A stretch of DNA of 10,523 bases from Microcaldota archaeon (GCA_021785375.1 JAJYFQ010000017.1:1-10523); one strand, 5' to 3'. Counted from the first letter of the stretch, positions 1-6,240 are shown. Notes: a model not told the origin generated them from the sequence alone. Translations and numbers: made by a program.

Positions 1-2
1 CT

Positions 3-221
3 AATCGGGAAGAGATCGGCCGCGCCATGGAGATGCGGCTGACCGAGCCGCAGGAACTAAGCCGGTTGCTTCGAGGAAGGCAAGAAGCCAGAAGGCGCAT
101 TCGTTAGTTGGAGGGAACAAGGAGACATATCAAGAGATACCTGAAATGCCAGTACCCTGGTTGTGGGTACAAGAAAACACGTGAAGAGCATCATTTGATT
201 GAGAATGAAGAGGACAATTAA
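3..221 (+). pseudogene. Open frame with in-frame amber codon; C-terminal part of an unknown, Cys/His-containing protein
   Basis: One frame stays open from the left window edge to TAA at 219-221 except for a single TAG at 105-107. The part before the TAG encodes a strongly charged, Arg-rich tail (34 residues visible, ending RRRIR). The part after it starts with TTG at 108 and encodes 37 residues with two cysteines four residues apart (CQYPGC) followed after eight residues by two histidines (HH), which is weakly reminiscent of a zinc-binding site. Two readings are possible: a complete gene ending at 107 followed by a tiny TTG-initiated ORF, or one gene broken by a nonsense mutation. The upstream portion is outside the window, so I cannot identify the family. 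It lies just beyond the 3' end of the tRNA-Gln gene. Confidence 0.35.
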
Positions 222-287
222 GGAACACTTGTTTTCTTAGGAAGAATGTTCAAAATGTCAATCCTGTATATAACCCCTTAGGGATAT

Positions 288-360
288 TAGTCCCGACCAG
301 ATTCGAACTGGTGTACGCGGATCCAAAGTCCGCGGTCCTTGGCCACTAGACGACGGGACT
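288..360 (-). tRNA. tRNA-Gln (anticodon UUG)
   Basis: Read on the minus strand, a full cloverleaf can be drawn. The 7-bp acceptor stem is AGTCCCG paired with CGGGACT, and the discriminator base is A at 288. The anticodon stem is GCGGA/TCCGC around the loop CTTTGGA, giving anticodon TTG, which reads CAA (Gln). The variable loop is short. The T arm is ACCAG/CTGGT around TTCGAAT. No CCA is encoded after the discriminator, so it must be added by CCA-adding enzyme, as is common in archaea. I see no intron. A TATA element sits about 27 bp upstream (383-392). Confidence 0.95.
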
Positions 361-382
361 GCGAACAGACATCTCTCTCCAG

Positions 383-392
383 TAATATAAAA
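383..392 (-). promoter_or_regulatory. TATA box of the tRNA-Gln gene
   Basis: On the minus strand the sequence TTTTATATTA is centred about 27 bp before the first tRNA base at 360, the normal archaeal box A distance. It lies in the short gap just after the stop codon of the Fe-S scaffold gene (402), so the tRNA has its own promoter rather than being read only from the upstream operon. Confidence 0.65.
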
Positions 393-401
393 GTGTTGCT
401 G

Positions 402-806
402 CTAGAGTTCCTTTGTCGCAGTGTCAACGGGCTTCTTCTCGTATTGGAACACGGCCTTCTTCACCGCCCTGAGGGAGAGCGTTGCGCAGTGCATTCGCAC
501 CGGCCCCGGATCGATGCTTATCAGCTTGAGCAGCTCTGCCTTGTCCATCTTCTCGACATCGGCCAGGCTCTTCCCCTTCAGTGAATCGGTCAGTATGCTC
601 GCGGTGCCCATTGATATGACGCATCCGGTGCCCTCGAACGATACGTCACTCACCTTCCCGTCCCTTATCTCTAGGAAAATGTCTATCTTGTCGCCGCAGG
701 AGATGTTCTCCTCGTGCGTACTCGCGTCGGCCTTCTCCATCGTGTGCTTGTTCGACGGGTGCTCATAGTTGTATATGAGGTTCTCGGCGTACATGTCCAA
801 ATCCAT
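402..806 (-). CDS. Fe-S cluster assembly scaffold protein (IscU/SufU/NifU N-terminal domain family)
   Basis: This 134-residue protein should be a cytosolic scaffold on which [2Fe-2S]/[4Fe-4S] clusters are built from cysteine-desulfurase sulfur and passed to apoproteins. The three cluster-ligand cysteines are present at C37 (SCGD, with the conserved Asp at 39), C62 (TGCVISMGTAS) and C107 (HCATLS). The 25- and 45-residue spacing matches IscU-type scaffolds and lacks the long insertion of Bacillus-type SufU. The CATLSLRAVKKAV ending is typical of the family. The usual N-terminal NPxNxG motif is degenerate (HPSNKHTM). The start is the first ATG (806); a second ATG four codons later is possible. 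It follows the PAP2 gene by 18 bp on the same strand, probably as one transcript. No desulfurase gene is in the window. Confidence 0.9.
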   Translation of the reverse strand: MDLDMYAENLIYNYEHPSNKHTMEKADASTHEENISCGDKIDIFLEIRDGKVSDVSFEGTGCVISMGTASILTDSLKGKSLADVEKMDKAELLKLISIDPGPVRMHCATLSLRAVKKAVFQYEKKPVDTATKEL

Positions 807-824
807 CGGATTACCACAGGCAGG

Positions 825-1406
825 TCACATCCTGGTAAACTCGGCCGGGGTCATCCTGCCAAGGGCTTTCGTCAGGATCCTCATCCCGATACGGTTTACG
901 GAGTCCCTGTACCTGTACAGGACCGCGGCTATGATGACGCTCAGAACAGCACCGGCAAGGACGTCGGTGAAGTAGTGTGCGCCAAGGTATACCCTGCCAA
1001 ACAGGAGCAGGACCAGCCATACTATATAGAGCACTTCGAGGTATTTATAGTTTTTTATGAAGAACGCAAGCCCGGTCAGTGTCATTGCATGGTTTGACGG
1101 GAAGCCATATCCTCCCTCGCAGCCCACTGTGTTTATCCACGAGAGCGAGCTGACCTCGCAGGGCCTCGGCACCCTGAATATATTCTTCAGCACCTCCGCG
1201 ATTACGAACAGGGCAACCACTGCGAATATGAAAGAGAAGAAGTTCCTGTCCTTCTTAAAGTAGAGGTAGAGTGCTATCAGCGGAAGCACTATGAAGAAGC
1301 TCTCAGCGAGGTATCCCATGACGACATTGAGGCCCGGGCTCGCCACGCTGTCGGCTATCTTGAATGCGGCGATGTTCGTCGCGTTGATTATCGACTCTAT
1401 GGTCAT
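825..1406 (-). CDS. Membrane-bound PAP2-family phosphatase
   Basis: A 193-residue integral membrane protein of the type 2 phosphatidic acid phosphatase superfamily, which dephosphorylates lipid phosphates or polyprenyl pyrophosphates at the membrane face. All three motifs are visible: KX6RP (K74 to R81-P82), the PSGH-like motif as PSNH (S104, H106), and RX5HX3D (R138, H144, D148). Hydrophobic helices precede, separate and follow them. The open frame extends upstream to 1508, but that would overlap the divergent gene at 1470 and its TATA region. ATG at 1406 (MTIESI) is therefore the better start, with A+T-rich TATA-like elements at 1421-1430 and 1441-1453. It is followed after 18 bp by the Fe-S scaffold gene. 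The substrate cannot be read from sequence; an undecaprenyl/archaeal polyprenyl pyrophosphatase role is one possibility. Confidence 0.9.
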   Translation of the reverse strand: MTIESIINATNIAAFKIADSVASPGLNVVMGYLAESFFIVLPLIALYLYFKKDRNFFSFIFAVVALFVIAEVLKNIFRVPRPCEVSSLSWINTVGCEGGYGFPSNHAMTLTGLAFFIKNYKYLEVLYIVWLVLLLFGRVYLGAHYFTDVLAGAVLSVIIAAVLYRYRDSVNRIGMRILTKALGRMTPAEFTRM

Positions 1407-1469
1407 GCAGATCAGAAGATATTTTATAGCATTGGATTGGAATAATATATAAAGACGTGAGGGTGGAAG
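1407..1469. promoter_or_regulatory. Divergent promoter region between PAP2 gene and coiled-coil gene
   Basis: This 63-bp spacer holds two TATA-like elements: TATAAAAT on the minus strand (about 1421-1428) and AATATATAAA on the plus strand (1444-1453). The plus-strand gene also has a Shine-Dalgarno-like GAGGGTGG just before its ATG at 1470. Confidence 0.5.
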
Positions 1470-2675
1470 ATGTTTTTTGGCGGAAGCAAGGAACCTGAAT
1501 CTGTGCAATTTGGTGACCTCGCAGCGATGCTCAGGGGGGAGTTCAACAGGAAGCTGGCGAAGCTGGACTCGAGGGCCTCGGGAATAGTCAATGGCGTAGA
1601 ATCATTCGTACGGGATTTCACAGGCGCGTGCGATGCGTTCCGCGAGCTCGACAAGGAACCAGACCTCGAGTACGTGAGGGCGACCAGTGCCAACTACATA
1701 AGGGACCAGAAGGGCTCGTACTCGAACCTGCTCTCACGGATACTCTCGAGCGATACGAAAGTGGATGTGAGGTACGACACGATATACGATAAGTACTACG
1801 ATGAGATACAGAGGACTGGGTCGCTCCTCAATGACGTCCTCAAGGCAAACGCGCAGTTCAAGATGGTGCTCGATGCATATCCCAACGACCTCAACAGGTT
1901 CAAGAGGTCCTTCTCTGCGATAGAGGCGCAGTGGCGCATGCTCAAGTCCGAGGTGGAGGCGAGGAACTCCGACTTCAACGAGTATCACGAGACCCTGGGG
2001 AAGATACAGGCGCTCGGCTCGCTGCTCGACGAGTCAAGGGTCCTTGAGTCTACGGTTGCCGGGCTGGAGGGGGCTCCAAGGCATGAGATAAGGGAGGATG
2101 AGATCGATGAGATCAGAAAGAAGATCGAGTCGGTCAGGGCACAGGAGCAGGCGATATCCGCGAAGGCTTCAAGCGTAAACTCGGAAATAAGCATACTGCT
2201 CCATACTGTCGACAAGCCGGCAAGGAAGCATGATTATCTATCACTCTACAAGCCCAAGCTGACCCCGCTGCTCGACGATCCGTCATCGCTGAGGAACCCT
2301 GACAGGTATGCCGAATTCTACAAGCAGATAGGGGAGACCAAGGACGAGGTGGAGAAGGGGGTCATAGCGGTGAAGAACGTGGCCGAAGTGAGAGGGGCCC
2401 TTGAGCAGATCCTCGAGGGAAGGCTCAAGTCGATGCTCGAGAGCATAACCGAGCTTGAGGCCAACAAGGTCCCGCTCGATTCGGAGATCAGGGATCTCGA
2501 GAGGGTGAGGAACGAGCTTGAGAGCCAGCTGCACGGCAACTCGCAGAGGGAGTCAAACCTTGCCGAGATGAAGGCCAGGGCCGTCAGCATAAAGGATGAT
2601 ATTCAGAGGACAAAGGCGGAGGTCGAGTCCCTCTTCGAGAGACACTACAAGAGAAAACTGAGAATAGGGTTCTAG
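1470..2675 (+). CDS. Coiled-coil protein of unknown function (401 aa)
   Basis: I do not recognise a named family. The protein is mostly helical and highly charged, with no signal peptide and no membrane segment. Long heptad-like, Glu/Lys/Leu-rich stretches run over roughly residues 140-245 and 285-392, consistent with extended coiled coils. Between them is a Pro-containing break (around 246-270) with the short motif VDKPARKHDYLSLYKPK, the most family-like element in the protein. The C-terminus is basic (HYKRKLRIGF). The start at ATG 1470 is supported by GAGGGTGG a few bases upstream. Its stop codon overlaps that of the convergent thiE-like gene. A cytoskeletal, SMC-like or phage-shock-like scaffold role is possible but unsupported. 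Confidence 0.85.
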   Translation: MFFGGSKEPESVQFGDLAAMLRGEFNRKLAKLDSRASGIVNGVESFVRDFTGACDAFRELDKEPDLEYVRATSANYIRDQKGSYSNLLSRILSSDTKVDVRYDTIYDKYYDEIQRTGSLLNDVLKANAQFKMVLDAYPNDLNRFKRSFSAIEAQWRMLKSEVEARNSDFNEYHETLGKIQALGSLLDESRVLESTVAGLEGAPRHEIREDEIDEIRKKIESVRAQEQAISAKASSVNSEISILLHTVDKPARKHDYLSLYKPKLTPLLDDPSSLRNPDRYAEFYKQIGETKDEVEKGVIAVKNVAEVRGALEQILEGRLKSMLESITELEANKVPLDSEIRDLERVRNELESQLHGNSQRESNLAEMKARAVSIKDDIQRTKAEVESLFERHYKRKLRIGF

Positions 2676-3313
2676 GCCCTGCGGAGCTCCCTCCACGCCC
2701 TTTCGATCTCCTTCGCCCGACCTACGGGATCCAGTGCCTCGTATATGTCGGACATGACTGCCACCGAGTCGATTCCCGTGCCGTGCATCTCCGTGAGACC
2801 CCAGAGCCTTATCCCGCCTATGGCGATAACCGGAAGGTTCGTGAATCTCTTTATGTTCCTGATGCCTCCGGGCCCTATGACGTCACCGCAGGGCTTCGTC
2901 CTGCTGTTGTAAGCGAGCCCCGCGCTCAGGTACGTAGCGCCCTCGTTCTGCGCCGTCATCGCCTGCGCCGGGGTGCTCACTGATACCCCTATTATCTTGT
3001 TCTTGAGTATAAGGTTTGCAGTCTCTACCCTCGCATCCTCCTGCCCCAGATGGACGCCGTCGGCCTTGGAGTCGCGCGCAGCCATCACGTCGTTGTTGAC
3101 AATGACGAGCGCACCCCATGGCTCCGCAAGATCCGCGACCCTGTCCGCGATCTCCATTATCCTCCGCGTCGGGGTGCTCCTCTCACACCTTACCTGTATT
3201 CCCTTGAAGCCGGCCTCAAGCAGGACCTCGGCGCTCTCGACGTGCCCGAACTTCTCCGAGGTTATTCCGTAAGGGCGCTTGAGCATCTCTCCAACGCTGA
3301 TCTTTGTCATCAT
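2672..3313 (-). CDS. ThiE/TenI-like paralogue with altered phosphate-binding residue
   Basis: This 213-residue TIM-barrel protein is clearly homologous to its neighbour ThiE: it has YGITS near the N-terminus, DGVHLGQED (H88-D93), GVSVSTPAQA, AIGG and VMSDI at matching places. ThiE joins HMP-PP and THZ-P to make thiamin monophosphate. Here the QxRxK motif reads QVRCE (Q40, R42, E44), so the lysine that contacts pyrophosphate in ThiE is replaced by glutamate. The PTxTK segment reads NSRTK (lysine K140 kept). The N74-D75 pair is intact. It may be a TenI-like or regulatory relative, or have a changed substrate. The start chosen is ATG 3313, with GGTG just upstream; an in-frame GTG at 3385 would overlap the preceding gene. 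It is last in the thiL-thiE operon. Confidence 0.85.
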   Translation of the reverse strand: MMTKISVGEMLKRPYGITSEKFGHVESAEVLLEAGFKGIQVRCERSTPTRRIMEIADRVADLAEPWGALVIVNNDVMAARDSKADGVHLGQEDARVETANLILKNKIIGVSVSTPAQAMTAQNEGATYLSAGLAYNSRTKPCGDVIGPGGIRNIKRFTNLPVIAIGGIRLWGLTEMHGTGIDSVAVMSDIYEALDPVGRAKEIERAWRELRRA

Positions 3314-3365
3314 TAACGACACCAATTCCACTGCCGTGCTCTCTGCCGCAATCCCTTCATGCCCT

Positions 3366-3983
3366 TCACGTCCCGTTCCATGCACTGACGAACTCCCTTG
3401 CCGAAGCCACGGGGTCCTTAGCTCCCAGTATCGCGGAGATCACCGCAACTCCGTTCGAGCCATGCCCCTTTAGCTGTTTTATGTGCTCTGCTTTCATTCC
3501 GCCTATGGCGAATACGGGCAGCTTCGTACTCCTCCGTACTGCGCTGAAACCATCAAAGCCTATGACGTGGGTCTTCACCTTTGTGGTTGTCGGGAATAGT
3601 GCCCCAACGCCAAGGTAGTCGGCGCCATTCCTCTCCGCTTCGAGTGCCTGCCCCGGAGTCTTGGCCGAGACCCCTATTATCTTTCCAGGGAAGATTCTCT
3701 TCGCAACAGATATCGGGACATCATCCTGGCCTATGTGCACCCCGTCAGAGTCCACTGCAACAGCAACGTCGATCCTGTCATCGATGATGAAGAGGGCGCC
3801 CTTCTCCCTGCACATCTCCTTGATCCTTGAAGCTTCCTTGATCATGGTCCTTGCGTCCGCGCCCTTCTCCCTGTACTGTACGATCCTTATTCCTCCCTCG
3901 AGGAAGGCGCGCGCAGCATCCTCGTGGCTCATCCCGAAGTCTGCCGATGTTATTCCGTACACGCCGCTCAATCTTGCGTCCAT
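3366..3983 (-). CDS. thiE: Thiamin-phosphate synthase
   Basis: A protein of about 205 residues that condenses HMP pyrophosphate with thiazole phosphate to give thiamin monophosphate, the substrate of the adjacent ThiL. Motifs in order: VYGIT, QYREK (the Q-x-R-x-K phosphate site), FIIDDRIDVA (family usually has N-D; here D-D), DGVHIGQDD, IGVSAKTPGQA, GADYLGVGALFPTTTK, AIGG and GVAVISAI, all in a (beta/alpha)8 barrel of normal length. The preferred start is ATG 3983, with GGTTGA a few bases upstream. An in-frame TTG at 3992 overlaps the thiL stop codon (TTGA) and would add three residues. Either way the gene directly follows thiL, so the two are probably translated together. Confidence 0.92.
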   Translation of the reverse strand: MDARLSGVYGITSADFGMSHEDAARAFLEGGIRIVQYREKGADARTMIKEASRIKEMCREKGALFIIDDRIDVAVAVDSDGVHIGQDDVPISVAKRIFPGKIIGVSAKTPGQALEAERNGADYLGVGALFPTTTKVKTHVIGFDGFSAVRRSTKLPVFAIGGMKAEHIKQLKGHGSNGVAVISAILGAKDPVASAREFVSAWNGT

Positions 3984-3988
3984 GGCTA

Positions 3989-4954
3989 TCAACCAACCCT
4001 GCGCATAAAGTGCTCGTAACCCCTATTCCTTATCGGGATTCTCCTCCCGTCCTTTATCAATATATTCTCAGTTCCGGTCACACGGCCAATGGCCGTCATG
4101 GACATGCCCCTCCTCTTCATGTAAGTTGTTGCCATCACATACCTCCGTGCCGGAATGGTGAAGAGGATCTCGTACTCGCCCCCGAAGTTGAGGGCCAGCT
4201 CCTCGATAGCTATGCCCAGGCCATTTCCCGCCCTGACTGCCTCCCTGTGCAGCGGGAGCTTCGAGAGATCTATCTCGAAACCCTTTCCATTTATCCTTCT
4301 CAGCTGATATATTGAAGAATACACGCCATCGGATAGGTCGATCGCCGAAGTCGCGCCGAGCCTGTGCAGGGCCTGTCCCTCCCTTACCTTGGGTTCCACT
4401 TCAAGGAGCATGTTCGCCCACTTCCTCTGCCCTGTCTTCCTCCACATGTGGTATGCCGCGGCGTTCTTTCCAAGCCTTCCCGTAACGCATAGAAGATCTC
4501 CGGCCCGTGCGCCCTTCCTCCTCAGCATCTTGTCCTTGTCGACGACCCCTACGGCTATTCCGGCGAATGCCATCTCCTTTCCTTCCTTGAGGTCGCCTCC
4601 CGCCATGCGCGCACCGTATCTGGAGAGGCACTTGTAGATGCCTCTCTCAACGGCCCTTAGAAAAGAGAGAGGGGTATCCCTCGGCATGGTCATGGCCGCC
4701 ATGAAGTACCTCGGGGTTCCTCCCATCGCAGCTATGTCGCTTAGGTTGATCGCCGCGAAGAAGTAGCCAGCCCTCTCAGGATCCGAGCCCTTCGGTATGT
4801 GCGAGGCCCCTGATATGGAGTCGGTCTTCAGCAGAATGTACCTGTCTCCGGAAGGGAAGTAGAAGCAGTCATCGTCAGGCCACGCGTAGGGGTACATCCC
4901 CCTTATCCGCTCGATTATGTCTCTCTCTCCGATGCGGCCGAGTTGTACCTCCAT
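3989..4954 (-). CDS. thiL: Thiamine-monophosphate kinase
   Basis: A 321-residue ATP-dependent kinase of the PurM/AIR-synthase-like superfamily that phosphorylates thiamin monophosphate to thiamin diphosphate, the active cofactor. Visible signatures are the acidic DDD at 27-29, KTDS (43-46), NLSDIAAMGG (70-79), GGD (119-121), IDLSDG (205-210) and GGEYEILFT (258-266), all in the usual order and at normal family length. I chose ATG 4954 rather than the upstream GTG at 4972 because it lies about 25 bp from the TATA box at 4976-4983, giving a leaderless message. It heads the operon thiL-thiE-thiE-like and diverges from the PHD-like gene. No thiC, thiD or thiazole genes are in the window. Confidence 0.94.
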   Translation of the reverse strand: MEVQLGRIGERDIIERIRGMYPYAWPDDDCFYFPSGDRYILLKTDSISGASHIPKGSDPERAGYFFAAINLSDIAAMGGTPRYFMAAMTMPRDTPLSFLRAVERGIYKCLSRYGARMAGGDLKEGKEMAFAGIAVGVVDKDKMLRRKGARAGDLLCVTGRLGKNAAAYHMWRKTGQRKWANMLLEVEPKVREGQALHRLGATSAIDLSDGVYSSIYQLRRINGKGFEIDLSKLPLHREAVRAGNGLGIAIEELALNFGGEYEILFTIPARRYVMATTYMKRRGMSMTAIGRVTGTENILIKDGRRIPIRNRGYEHFMRRVG

Positions 4955-4975
4955 AACCGTATAATTTGTCACCGC

Positions 4976-4983
4976 ATATATAT
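4976..4983. promoter_or_regulatory. Symmetric TATA box shared by thiL (minus) and the PHD-like gene (plus)
   Basis: ATATATAT is its own reverse complement and is centred at 4979.5. The ATG of thiL (A at 4954, minus) and the ATG of the plus-strand gene (A at 5004) lie about 25.5 and 24.5 bp away, both at the normal archaeal distance for leaderless transcription. No other good TATA box is seen in the 49-bp gap. Confidence 0.65.
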
Positions 4984-5003
4984 TATTGCTGCGCTATAGG
5001 ATC

Positions 5004-5168
5004 ATGGCTGACATAAAATGTTTCGTATGCGGTGAAAGGCTGAAGGGACCATGCCTGTACTGCGATGGGTGCAGCGGCTACACGCACATGAACTGCGCAG
5101 TTGCTGCCGGAGAGAACGTCTGGGACTGCCCGAACGACGCCACACAGATGCAGCAAACCAATCTCTGA
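5004..5168 (+). CDS. PHD-finger-like zinc-binding mini-protein (54 aa)
   Basis: Almost the whole protein is one putative zinc finger. The ligand pattern is C6-x2-C9, C20-x2-C23, H28-x2-C31, then C42 and D45, with W40 two residues before C42. That order and spacing (C4-H-C3 with a Trp before the seventh ligand) is that of a PHD/treble-clef finger, with the eighth ligand changed from Cys to Asp. An extra C17 is nearby. The ending (DATQMQQTNL) looks like a short flexible tail. Start ATG 5004 is preferred over TTG 4986 because it is about 25 bp from the TATA box. Function is unknown: PHD fingers in eukaryotes read histone tails, but this could equally be a protein- or nucleic-acid-binding finger. 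It diverges from thiL. Confidence 0.75.
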   Translation: MADIKCFVCGERLKGPCLYCDGCSGYTHMNCAVAAGENVWDCPNDATQMQQTNL

Positions 5169-5188
5169 GCTAAAATAATGGGATGAAT

Positions 5189-5217
5189 GAAAAAAAGAAA
5201 AGGAAAAGAAAGAAAAG
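5189..5217 (-). terminator. Poly-U terminator for the minus-strand small gene
   Basis: On the minus strand this stretch, beginning about 10 bp after the stop codon at 5228-5230, is almost pure pyrimidine with repeated runs of T. Archaeal RNA polymerase terminates at such U-tracts. It lies between two converging genes and shields the PHD-like gene from read-through. Confidence 0.6.
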
Positions 5218-5227
5218 TCTATTCGCT

Positions 5228-5377
5228 TCAGTTGTTCTTCTCGAGCTCCTTTATCCTCTCGGCCACGCCCTTTGTCTCCTTCTCAAGGTTCTCCTTGTAC
5301 TCCTTGAGGAGGTCTATCTTCTCCTCGCGCGTAAGGAAGCTCCTCATCTCGTTTCCGCACATTTCCATGCACCTCAT
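5228..5377 (-). CDS. Small Cys-containing helical protein (49 aa), DUF5320-like
   Basis: The protein starts with a short Cys segment (MRCMEMCGNEM, C3 and C7) followed by a charged amphipathic helix containing FLTREEKIDLLKEYKENLEKE and GVAERIKELEK. The helix resembles the 'T-x-EEKI-LKEY--LEKE-KGV-ERI-EL' helical hairpin I associate with small archaeal DUF5320-type proteins; this match is from memory. Lys/Glu codons and the clean stop argue for real coding in this frame. The frame stays open upstream of ATG 5377 and would add a CPIC motif (GCPICGGN), making a four-Cys site, but no standard start codon is found there. A TATA-like element at 5400-5409 is about 27 bp from ATG 5377. It follows the EEP gene on the same strand. 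Function unknown. Confidence 0.65.
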   Translation of the reverse strand: MRCMEMCGNEMRSFLTREEKIDLLKEYKENLEKETKGVAERIKELEKNN

Positions 5378-5399
5378 GTTTCCACCACATATTGGACAT

Positions 5400-5428
5400 C
5401 CTATATAATGGCCGGCAACGTATATAAA
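5400..5428 (-). promoter_or_regulatory. Two TATA-like elements upstream of the 49-aa gene
   Basis: The minus strand has ATTATATAGG (5400-5409) about 27 bp before ATG 5377, and TTTATATA (5421-5428) about 26 bp before position 5399. They would give two transcripts differing by about 22 nt, the longer one including the in-frame CPIC codons. Confidence 0.45.
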
Positions 5429-5463
5429 CGTATCTGACGTCCTATATGACTGCGCTATACGCG

Positions 5464-6204
5464 TCAGTCGAATTCGAGGATCAGGGGGAGATGGTCAGAG
5501 GCCTTCGCGTTGGGCACGGTGAAGGACCTGACCCTGACCTTGTCGTTTACGAAGATGAAGTCCACTGGAGTCATCGTGTCGCGTATCGGCGGCCTGGTGG
5601 TCCTTATCCCGTGCTGTATAACGAGGTTGGTGAGATTCCTGTTGAGGACCGCGAGTGACTTGGAGTGCGGCGAGAGGTTGAAGTCTCCGGTGAGTATGAC
5701 CTTCTCATTGCTGTCAATGCCATCCACGTAATCGGCTATGGTCCTGCAGTGACTGCGCGTAACTTCGTTGCCTCCCTTATGGTAGGGTAGCCAGTAGCCG
5801 TGATAGTTGAGGTCATTGATTATCTCATTGCCGGTCTCTATCCTGACGTGCTGGAGGAAGCAGATGTTTATATTGTCCCTCCCTATCACCCCGTTGTCTA
5901 TCGGCTTGCCGTTAGTGAACACGACGTTCTTCCTGGTTATCCTGTATCTGGAGAGCACCGCCTGGCCGTCGTACACCCTCCTGCCCGAGTAGGGCGACGA
6001 TGCGTTCCTCTGGAAGTGGCAGTATTTGAGTTCGGGCAGCGATTCGGAGAGGTTCTCTAGGACAGAAAAGTATGCGGATCTCACATCTCCGATTCCTGTA
6101 GTGACCTCCTGAAGGTTGAGTATGTCTGGCCTCTCCTTCTTCAGGAACTGCATGGCCTGGTACATCAGTATGCCCTGCCATATGTTGAGCTGGATAAGCT
6201 TCAT
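5464..6204 (-). CDS. Endonuclease/exonuclease/phosphatase (EEP) family protein
   Basis: This 246-residue Mg2+-dependent phosphoesterase belongs to the superfamily of DNase I, exonuclease III/APE1, sphingomyelinase and CCR4-like deadenylases. Visible motifs: LNIW (N7), LQEV with the metal-binding E33, GDFNLSP (D174, N176), VDFIFVN (D215) and the closing SDHLPL (D237, H238). A single domain fills the protein; there is no signal peptide or membrane helix. The substrate (DNA, RNA, phospholipid or nucleotide) cannot be told from these motifs. Closest in style are the small archaeal/bacterial 'EEP family' hypothetical proteins rather than true ExoIII, which has longer loops. It starts 36 bp after the TBP gene stop, on the same strand, and has no obvious TATA box of its own, so it is probably co-transcribed with tbp. 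Confidence 0.88.
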   Translation of the reverse strand: MKLIQLNIWQGILMYQAMQFLKKERPDILNLQEVTTGIGDVRSAYFSVLENLSESLPELKYCHFQRNASSPYSGRRVYDGQAVLSRYRITRKNVVFTNGKPIDNGVIGRDNINICFLQHVRIETGNEIINDLNYHGYWLPYHKGGNEVTRSHCRTIADYVDGIDSNEKVILTGDFNLSPHSKSLAVLNRNLTNLVIQHGIRTTRPPIRDTMTPVDFIFVNDKVRVRSFTVPNAKASDHLPLILEFD

Positions 6205-6240
6205 CTAACCACAACGAAAAGGGATAACGAGCAGAGGAAC

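Noticed and set aside
421..768. 115-codon open frame on the plus strand
   Set aside because: It is antisense to the Fe-S scaffold gene, whose three ligand cysteines and family motifs are clear.
1407..1508. N-terminal extension of the PAP2 frame to 1508
   Set aside because: It would overlap the divergent coiled-coil gene and its promoter; ATG 1406 gives a normal family N-terminus.
3851..4315. 154-codon open frame on the plus strand
   Set aside because: It runs antisense across thiE and thiL, both with complete motifs; no protein family signal.
5397..5399. Minus-strand ATG at 5399 at leaderless distance from the TATA box at 5421-5428
   Set aside because: Its frame gives a Trp/Pro/Arg-rich product without family features and is out of frame with the helical Lys/Glu-rich 49-aa protein. 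Kept only as a remark.
5183..5437. Plus-strand frames starting with Lys-rich runs
   Set aside because: They are the complement of a T-tract terminator and of the 49-aa minus-strand gene.
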